Source: Candidatus Njordarchaeota archaeon (GTDB taxonomy: Archaea > Asgardarchaeota > Njordarchaeia > Njordarchaeales > Njordarchaeaceae). From it: 11,681 nucleotides of DNA. The stretch is from assembly GCA_029856615.1 (NCBI GenBank), contig JAHKLF010000023.1, positions 1 through 11,681 of the forward strand. Direction: 5' to 3'. Under the pieces are notes generated by a model. That model did not search any database. It was not told the origin of the DNA and saw only the letters and a list, made by a program, of their open reading frames with translations. Below are positions 7,213-11,681 of the stretch, piece after piece. The position numbers and the translations under genes are program-made. Each line of letters begins with the position of its first letter. Position 1 is the first letter of the stretch.

Positions 7213-7530
7213 TAAATTCCTCTATATTTGTTCCTACTCTAATTTTAATATCATCTTTTATTGAAAACTCATATCAAGAATACTTGTTTCTTTTCATCAA
7301 TACCAAATCTTACCAATTACTAAGTCACAGAAACAAATAAGACAGAGCCAGCTACGTCCATGGGATACAATGACATTGGAAAATGTTGCAAAGGAAATTG
7401 AAAGACACTTCTCCTCTCAAAGAATAGGGACACTAGCCTAGTGAATGCCCTCTCAGTTTGCTATTTCTGTACTTCAAGCTCAAAGAAATTAGATGTTTAA
7501 GGTTTGAGATGAGATTGCTGATCAAAATAT
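7213..7530. other. Intergenic stretch with a possible degraded coding remnant
   Basis: No full gene is seen. One plus-strand frame is open from 7265 to a TAG at 7439-7441. Its last part reads QLRPWDTMTLENVAKEIERHF and on, in a protein-like way, with an ATG at 7370 that would give only 23 residues. I do not recognise the family. Upstream codons in that frame are less convincing, so this may be the tail of a decayed gene or chance. Confidence 0.25.
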
Positions 7531-7586
7531 TTATCAGGTGGTGGGCTGCTCATCATTCCTTCAGAACCGCAGCCGCTCATCATCAC
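7531..7586 (-). ncRNA. C/D box sRNA guiding 2'-O-methylation (dual guide)
   Basis: On the minus strand the order is: C box ATGATGA (7583-7577), 12-base guide GCGGCTGCGGTT (7576-7565), D' box CTGA (7564-7561), spacer AGGA (7560-7557), C' box ATGATGA (7556-7550), 12-base guide GCAGCCCACCAC (7549-7538), D box CTGA (7537-7534). Every box is consensus and both guides have the standard 12-base length. This is the canonical archaeal architecture bound by L7Ae, Nop5 and fibrillarin. By the N+5 rule the predicted sites are the G at position 5 of AACCGCAGCCGC and the U at position 5 of GTGGTGGGCTGC. I could not place these in rRNA or tRNA from memory. The C box, first guide and D' box overlap the last codons of the HGDH gene, whose TGA stop is part of the D' box. 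No separate promoter is evident, so it is probably processed from that operon's transcript. Confidence 0.9.
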
Positions 7587-8400
7587 ACTTCATTGTTATT
7601 ATCTCCTTAATAACATAACATAATGATTGATCACTCTCTTTTAATAAATTTAAGTACTCACATGCTTCTTCACGTCCATATAATCTCTTAATCTTTATCA
7701 AGGATTCCTTTATGCTTTCGATTAATTCAATGCTTTCCTTAAGAATCTGAATAGCTTCTAACGTGCTCAAATTTTCAACATAGTTTATCTTTTTAATGAA
7801 AAAAGCAATAGCTTTACTATTTTCATGAATCTCCGGGATACCAGTAATAATATTCGGGTTCCTTACATTTAGTAGTTTTTCTATAAAGAACTTTATGTCC
7901 GTGTGTAAATTCCCAGGAACTTTCACTTCCCTATTCGGATTTTTGATCATCCATAAAATTATCGATGCTAATGCTTCTTTTCCAATATTCATAATTACTT
8001 TTCTAAGTCTGCTGGTTCTAGGCGGCGTCCGAATAGGAAGTATCTTATCTATTACCTCAATATCAACTTCCTTACCGATTCTGTAAACAATAACAATATG
8101 ATCTCCATGGTCAATGGCATATCTATCTACATCCCCCCAGTTCGTCATTGGTAGTCCCCCTCTGCATCTAGGGCATATAAGATCTTCATGACCTTCCTTG
8201 TCGTTGTTTGTCCTCAGCATAATACTACTAACGCTACGAGCGACTCCAAATCTATCAAATCCCACTATCACAGCATGGTCTCCATGATTGATGGCAACCC
8301 TTCTTTCTTCCCCAATACTCGGAGCATAAATTCTAGGTAATATTATTGTTCTGCCGCATTTGGGGCATATTATTATCGCTACTGTCTCATCCAATAGCAT
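7561..8400 (-). CDS. Protein with duplicated CxxC...HGDH (putative zinc) modules, partner of the Ras-like GTPase
   Basis: A 279-residue protein of a family I do not recognise. The first ~110 residues hold two copies of one module: C12-P-K-C15 ... NHGDH (H39/H42) ... AVIVGF, and C76-P-R-C79 ... DHGDH (H98/H101) ... IVIVYR. Each CxxC plus HxxH would make a four-ligand zinc site, followed by a VIV strand. Residues ~130-279 are helical, including charged stretches suited to a coiled coil (~205-245). No membrane segment is seen. The start is ATG 8400; a GTG at 8403 is equally possible because no clear Shine-Dalgarno site is present. It follows the GTPase gene by 15 bases in the same frame, so the pair is an operon and a GTPase effector, regulator or scaffold role is a reasonable guess. 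Its last 8 codons are shared with the C/D box sRNA. Confidence 0.7.
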   Translation of the reverse strand: MLLDETVAIIICPKCGRTIILPRIYAPSIGEERRVAINHGDHAVIVGFDRFGVARSVSSIMLRTNNDKEGHEDLICPRCRGGLPMTNWGDVDRYAIDHGDHIVIVYRIGKEVDIEVIDKILPIRTPPRTSRLRKVIMNIGKEALASIILWMIKNPNREVKVPGNLHTDIKFFIEKLLNVRNPNIITGIPEIHENSKAIAFFIKKINYVENLSTLEAIQILKESIELIESIKESLIKIKRLYGREEACEYLNLLKESDQSLCYVIKEIITMKCDDERLRF

Positions 8401-8415
8401 CACTCTGAAAGAACA

Positions 8416-8952
8416 TTAATTGCTGTTTTTTAACATAGCACAAGCTTCGTGAGCAATTTGGAATAACTTATTGAACAGCGATTCAATTCCATCTCCGTGT
8501 AAGGCTGACGTCTCCATATATTCTACTACGTTTAGATGCTTCTTCATGACTTCTAATGCTGAATTAATAAATTCATCCCTAAGAACTTTGAGATCCTTTT
8601 TATTCCCTACGATGATTACAGGCACATTATTGCCTAATGAATCCTCTACATATTTCGCCCATTCATTAATAAGATTAACTAAAGTCTCTCTTCGTGATAA
8701 ATCAAAAACTAAAACTACTATATGTGATCCCTTTAGAAATGGGAGAATAACATCCCTATAATGTTTTTGGCCAGAAAAATCCCATATTATTAACTCTACG
8801 TCCTCATACTTAGCATTTTCAATGCTTACTCCTCGGGTCTTGGATATCAGACTAATATCTTTAGTACCCAGATATCTCGCTATGATACTTGTTTTTCCCA
8901 CCGTCGCGTCTCCCGCAAACGTTACCTTAAATCTACACCTAGGCGCAGACAT
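8416..8952 (-). CDS. Ras/Rab-like small GTPase
   Basis: A 178-residue single-domain GTPase with all G motifs: G1 GDATVGKT (14-21), switch I Thr39 in SKTRGVS, G3 WDFSGQ (57-62, with Gln62 at the Ras Gln61 position), G4 NKKD (117-120) and G5 ETSAL (147-151). Length and order match the Ras/Rab/Rho branch rather than the longer Rag or translation GTPases. Hydrolysis should be normal because the catalytic Gln is present. There is no C-terminal prenylation motif; the end is HEACAMLKNSN, so any membrane contact must come from a partner. I choose ATG 8952 because GGAGGTG (8964-8958) lies 5 bases upstream; a GTG at 8955 would be too close. A TATA-like CTTATAGTA (8989-8981) and a perfect dyad precede it. 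It heads an operon with the HGDH protein and the C/D sRNA. Confidence 0.93.
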   Translation of the reverse strand: MSAPRCRFKVTFAGDATVGKTSIIARYLGTKDISLISKTRGVSIENAKYEDVELIIWDFSGQKHYRDVILPFLKGSHIVVLVFDLSRRETLVNLINEWAKYVEDSLGNNVPVIIVGNKKDLKVLRDEFINSALEVMKKHLNVVEYMETSALHGDGIESLFNKLFQIAHEACAMLKNSN

Positions 8953-8961
8953 CACTGCACC

Positions 8962-8976
8962 TCCTAAAACTTAGGA
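8962..8976 (-). promoter_or_regulatory. Perfect 6-3-6 dyad overlapping the GTPase Shine-Dalgarno site
   Basis: On the minus strand TCCTAA-GTT-TTAGGA forms an exact inverted repeat, and its right arm runs into the AGGAGGTG ribosome site. It also lies between the TATA-like box and the ATG. It could be an operator at the start point or an RNA hairpin that hides part of the ribosome site. Confidence 0.45.
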
Positions 8977-9004
8977 TTCTTACTATAAGTACCCGAGAAA
9001 AATT

Positions 9005-9031
9005 AATTACTACCAATTACGTATTAATTAC
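9005..9031. repeat. Three helically phased AATTAC repeats
   Basis: AATTAC occurs at 9005-9010, 9015-9020 and 9026-9031, spaced 10 and 11 bases. It lies between the divergent GTPase and recombinase genes. Phased copies suggest a regulator bound on one DNA face, but the region is A+T-rich. Confidence 0.3.
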
Positions 9032-9053
9032 ATGGTTAATCGCATATAGTAAA

Positions 9054-9128
9054 TATTACTATTTTTGTTTTTTCCCTCTATGTTTAAAGAAAAGAATCAA
9101 AACACTTTTCATTCGTATTACTATTTTT
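9054..9128. repeat. Direct repeat of a 13-mer upstream of the recombinase
   Basis: TATTACTATTTTT occurs exactly at 9054-9066 and 9116-9128, 62 bases apart, within 115 bases before the recombinase start. It could be recombinase arm sites or regulatory sites; low complexity weakens the case. Confidence 0.35.
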
Positions 9129-9167
9129 CTTCATTGTTCTTGTCAACAAATCATCAGGGTATCTTCC

Positions 9168-10130
9168 TTGGACCTCAGAGAACTAGATGAGCTAATTGAG
9201 GATTTTGTATTGGTGAATTATAGTACGGAAGTCGCAAGGAAGAATGTTAAATACTATATGATTTGGTTTAAGCGCTTTTTAATCGAATATAAAAAAGATT
9301 TTAAGTCACTAAAGCCAGCAGACATAATCAGATTTCGCAGATGGATTGGGGAACAAATTGGTCGTAATGGTAAACCATTATCCCCTAAGACCATACGACA
9401 ACTATTAAGCTTTATTAAAGCTTTTTATGATTTTCTAGAAGGACTTAATTCAGGAACGTTAGAATATAATAATCCCTTTAAGGATCTGCCTCCTCTGACT
9501 AGGAAAAAACTAGCTCCAAGAGTTAAAACGGAGAAAGTCCCCCGAGAATTCAGTGATGAAGAAATAGAGCGTATCTTTCAGTATCTCCGTGAACGTAATC
9601 GGGACGTTTATTTAGCGTGCTTAATAGCATATGCGACTGGTGCACGATTACAGGAGGTTTTGAACCTTAAAGCTGAAGATGTCATCGTGAAAAATAGTAC
9701 GATCTTAATAATAATTCGAGCTGGAAAGGGGCTCAGAGAAAGAGTTTCAATTGTAGGTGTCCCAGCTAAAAATTCTAAAGGAGAAATCATGAGTGAAACT
9801 CTGATTAAGTGGAATGAGGAAGCGAAACGTGTATTATTAGAGAGAGTAAAGAAAATTAAGAAGGGATATTTATTTGGAGATGAAAGCAAAAGAAATCGCG
9901 TGAGAAAGAATATTCAACAGACATTGTACAGGCTTAGTAAAAGATTAGGAATAGATGTTCACTTTCACGATTTTAGGAGTAATTGGGGTGCAAAAGCTCT
10001 CGCTGCAAAAGTACCATTAGAATATGTGAGTGCCCAGTTAGGCCATAAATATACTTCTACTACGGAGAGATATTATGCTAGAGTTAAAGACGAATATGTG
10101 ATAGAGTTTATAAGTGAATTGACAACCTAG
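9168..10130 (+). CDS. Tyrosine recombinase/integrase
   Basis: A 320-residue protein with a helical core-binding domain (~1-110) and a catalytic domain (~125-315). The catalytic set is complete: Arg160 (ATGARLQEVLNL), Lys187 (AGKG), H267-x-x-R270 (HDFR), His293 (LGH) and the nucleophile Tyr302 in TTERYY, nine residues after that His. It should cut and rejoin DNA through a 3'-phosphotyrosine. It is a little longer than typical archaeal XerA (~280-300), and HDFRSNWG with STTERYYARV looks more like an element integrase, so both a chromosomal Xer and an integrase are possible. No tRNA gene or att repeat is adjacent. The start is TTG 9168 with a weak AGGGT 7 bases upstream; no ATG lies upstream in frame nearby. 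Its TAG overlaps the stop of the convergent UppP gene. Confidence 0.88.
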   Translation: MDLRELDELIEDFVLVNYSTEVARKNVKYYMIWFKRFLIEYKKDFKSLKPADIIRFRRWIGEQIGRNGKPLSPKTIRQLLSFIKAFYDFLEGLNSGTLEYNNPFKDLPPLTRKKLAPRVKTEKVPREFSDEEIERIFQYLRERNRDVYLACLIAYATGARLQEVLNLKAEDVIVKNSTILIIIRAGKGLRERVSIVGVPAKNSKGEIMSETLIKWNEEAKRVLLERVKKIKKGYLFGDESKRNRVRKNIQQTLYRLSKRLGIDVHFHDFRSNWGAKALAAKVPLEYVSAQLGHKYTSTTERYYARVKDEYVIEFISELTT

Positions 10131-10969
10131 AAAGAGAAATTAAAAGCTACAGCTAAGCCGTTAAGTACTAGTAATAGAGATCCCATAACGATAAGAAATG
10201 TTGAGAAATTTATTCTTTCTACGAGTTTTGTAAAATACTTAATCGTGAGGAATGAAGTCACAAATGTCGATATACCAGCTGCAATAAGATTCGGTGATAA
10301 TAACAAATCAATATTTCCTTTTTCTAGAACTAGAAAGTCAAAAAATATTCCACCAATTATTACGAAAGGTGCCACCGAAAAAGATAGATCTACTGCCACT
10401 TTTTTGTCGATTTTCCTAGCTAATAGAACCGATATAGTTATACCCGATCTACTTACTCCGGGTATTATTGCTAATGCTTGGAAGGCCCCGAATAAGAATG
10501 CATCTTTATAATTTATCTCATCTTTTTTACGTTGCCCTAATGATTTCTGTGCCAGTCTCATAAAAAAACCGACAAGAAGCATCGCCAAACCAATTAAGAG
10601 TAAAATTAATAATGCACCTATAAATATCAGATGCCCTAGGCTTTCTAATAATTTCTTATAAACTAAATATACTGGTAAAACAACGACTCCAGTTGTGATA
10701 ATTACAATTACGTAGAAAGTAAACACTCTCTTAGCACTCGGATCGCTATAAAAATTCGTGATCATGTTAATGTATTCTTTTCTATAATAAATTAGTGATG
10801 ATAAAGCAGTTCCTAGATGGAGAACAATGGTAATTAAGAATGCTTCCATAGGATTGACCCCAAACATGATTAGTATAATGAACAGAAAAGCTTGACTACT
10901 AACGGGTAACCACTCCAGACAACCTTGCACAATACCGATTATCAGAAAAATAATTACTTCTTCTAGCAT
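10127..10969 (-). CDS. UppP/BacA-family undecaprenyl- (polyprenyl-) diphosphate phosphatase
   Basis: A 280-residue integral membrane protein with about seven or eight hydrophobic segments, matching the family's ~270 residues. The first motif is IVQGCLEWLPVSSQAF: Q15-xxx-E19 and S24-S25 are kept. The second, PGVSRSGIT (170-178), has S173, R174 and T178. In bacteria the enzyme dephosphorylates C55-PP to recycle the lipid carrier; in archaea the substrate is presumably a dolichol-type diphosphate used for glycosylation. The His that follows SSxG in bacterial enzymes (E. coli His30) is replaced here by Phe28. The start is ATG 10969. A TATA-like box at 11014-11021 precedes it, and AGGA lies directly before the ATG, so a short leader is likely. 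It ends tail to tail with the recombinase. Confidence 0.88.
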   Translation of the reverse strand: MLEEVIIFLIIGIVQGCLEWLPVSSQAFLFIILIMFGVNPMEAFLITIVLHLGTALSSLIYYRKEYINMITNFYSDPSAKRVFTFYVIVIITTGVVVLPVYLVYKKLLESLGHLIFIGALLILLLIGLAMLLVGFFMRLAQKSLGQRKKDEINYKDAFLFGAFQALAIIPGVSRSGITISVLLARKIDKKVAVDLSFSVAPFVIIGGIFFDFLVLEKGNIDLLLSPNLIAAGISTFVTSFLTIKYFTKLVERINFSTFLIVMGSLLLVLNGLAVAFNFSF

Positions 10970-11013
10970 TCCTAATCAGCGTATCTAAGCCTAAATGCGT
11001 AAATTTCTATGAG

Positions 11014-11021
11014 TTATTTAA
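11014..11021 (-). promoter_or_regulatory. Probable TATA box of the uppP-like gene
   Basis: TTAAATAA on the minus strand lies ~45-52 bases before the ATG, with a purine-rich AAAAG upstream resembling a BRE. The expected start point near 10992 gives a ~22-base leader. Confidence 0.4.
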
Positions 11022-11285
11022 GACTTTTGCGATAGGAATATTATTTCTCAATACCGAATAACTTTAACGCGAAAAAACTTAGAAGCCCTTAAATCTAAAG
11101 AAGAGAAAGATATTTATAGTCGAGATTTTTCGTCCTAGATTCGACAATAAGCCTTAAATAAACATAATAGCCTTACACATCTTGAGCCAAAAAGAGCCTC
11201 CTTGTTTTCATCGCATAAAAGCATTAATGATTCCCCATTAAAGAAAGAAATTCCCTATTAGTAACTCATAGTTAATATGTAACGA
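11022..11285. other. Gene-free divergent intergenic region
   Basis: No coding frame is supported between the uppP-like promoter and the permease promoter. Visible items are a TATA-like GATATTTATAG (11109-11119), a short GTCGA...TCGAC inverted repeat just after it, and a near-direct repeat ATTCC(C/T)(C/T)ATTA-type at 11230-11240 and 11250-11260. A small transcript from the internal TATA-like box is possible but not shown. Confidence 0.35.
11230..11260. repeat. Pair of 11-base near-direct repeats, 20-base period
   Basis: ATTCCCCATTA (11230-11240) and ATTCCCTATTA (11250-11260) differ at one base. The spacing is about two helical turns and lies just upstream of the permease promoter, which would suit a dimeric regulator. 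Confidence 0.35.
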
Positions 11286-11293
11286 TTATAACA
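11286..11293 (+). promoter_or_regulatory. Candidate TATA box of the permease gene
   Basis: TTATAACA lies ~47-54 bases before ATG 11340. Initiation near 11315 would leave an in-frame ATG at 11298 outside the message and favour the start at 11340. Confidence 0.35.
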
Positions 11294-11339
11294 AATTATG
11301 CGGCATTATGATAACTATAGTGCATCGGGGTCTGGCGAC

Positions 11340-11681
11340 ATGGGATCCCTAACTCTAGCCTTTAAAATGCTTAAAGGTAAATTAAAATTACTCGCTCTCT
11401 CCCTTCTTTTAATAATTTTAGCTACAAGCCTCGTCATTGGCATATTACTCACAGCTGATTATCTGGTTTACGCTAGCGCAAAGCAGAAATACATGTCGCT
11501 TCCTGTTGACATGTATGCGTCAGTAAACTTTGCTAATCGGCCTAGTGATGTGCAATACAGTGGGATAAGAACTGATATTTTGAGTATTCAAGGAGTCACA
11601 GAAATTCATTATCTTTATGATGTATACATTTATAAGGTTGATATTAACGTGACAAACAAAGCGGAAGTTTATAGAATCGAA
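11340..11681 (+). CDS. FtsX/MacB-like ABC transporter permease, N-terminus (3' partial)
   Basis: The frame is open from ATG 11340 to the window end (114 codons). The start LTLAFKMLKGKLKLLALSLL is typical of FtsX/MacB-type permeases: a short cytoplasmic segment with basic residues, then one long membrane helix (~15-40), then an external domain that begins after YASAKQKYM. The family couples to an ATPase and moves or releases lipids, lipoproteins, peptides or drugs rather than classic nutrients. GGGGT (11327-11331) lies 8 bases before ATG 11340; an in-frame ATG at 11298 would add 14 residues. The rest of the gene and any ATPase partner lie beyond the window. Family assignment is from the N-terminal pattern only. 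Confidence 0.65.
   Translation, partial: MGSLTLAFKMLKGKLKLLALSLLLIILATSLVIGILLTADYLVYASAKQKYMSLPVDMYASVNFANRPSDVQYSGIRTDILSIQGVTEIHYLYDVYIYKVDINVTNKAEVYRIE

Noticed and set aside
5899..9150. TTGTCAACAAA occurring at 5899-5909 and 9140-9150 as attL/attR or a shared operator
   Set aside because: An 11-base match in an A+T-rich 11.7-kb window is expected by chance; flanks differ.
9608..9889. 93-codon minus-strand frame inside the recombinase
   Set aside because: It is antisense to catalytic motifs of a clear tyrosine recombinase and has no signature of its own.
1..11681. tRNA genes, CRISPR arrays or intact insertion sequences
   Set aside because: No T-loop GTTCRANNC with flanking acceptor stems, no regularly spaced repeats and no transposase were found on reading both strands.

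Overview
The window is almost certainly archaeal, and most likely from a thermophilic TACK/Thermoproteota-type lineage. The DNA is A+T-rich, with AGA/AGG arginine and ATA isoleucine codons throughout. Upstream regions carry TATA-like boxes at archaeal distances, and GGTGA/GAGGTG Shine-Dalgarno sites decide several starts. There is a textbook archaeal dual-guide C/D box sRNA. The gene types (Ras-like GTPase, V4R/Bet3-type protein, longin-like protein, divergent UppP) fit such archaea. I cannot name a genus from sequence alone.

Layout. 1-1653 (+): 5'-truncated FrdA/SdhA-like flavoprotein with Asn where covalent-FAD enzymes have His. 1886-3040 (-): enolase-superfamily dipeptide epimerase. 3159-4462 (-): a tight two-gene operon of a longin/roadblock-like protein with a winged-helix-like tail, then a V4R/Bet3-superfamily protein. 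4619-5834 (+): DUF167/YggU protein followed by a PD-(D/E)XK nuclease-like protein. 6282-7049 (+): stand-alone Pol-beta-type nucleotidyltransferase between two long gene-poor gaps. 7531-8952 (-): Ras/Rab-like GTPase, a protein with two CxxC...HGDH modules, and a C/D box sRNA overlapping the end of that second gene. 9168-10130 (+): tyrosine recombinase, meeting a divergent UppP/BacA-family phosphatase (10127-10969, -) tail to tail on a shared CTAG. 11340-end (+): start of an FtsX/MacB-like permease.

Most interesting content. First, the longin-like and V4R/Bet3-like pair lies about 4 kb from a Rab-like GTPase. Eukaryotic TRAPP, a Rab activator, is built from the same two fold types, so an archaeal GTPase-regulator module is a reasonable but unproven hypothesis. 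Second, the GTPase is coupled to an unfamiliar protein with duplicated putative zinc modules; the two reading frames are continuous apart from one TAA. Third, the C/D box sRNA reuses the stop codon of that protein gene as its D' box.

The other genes look like separate metabolic or housekeeping units. No tRNA, rRNA, CRISPR array or intact insertion sequence was seen.
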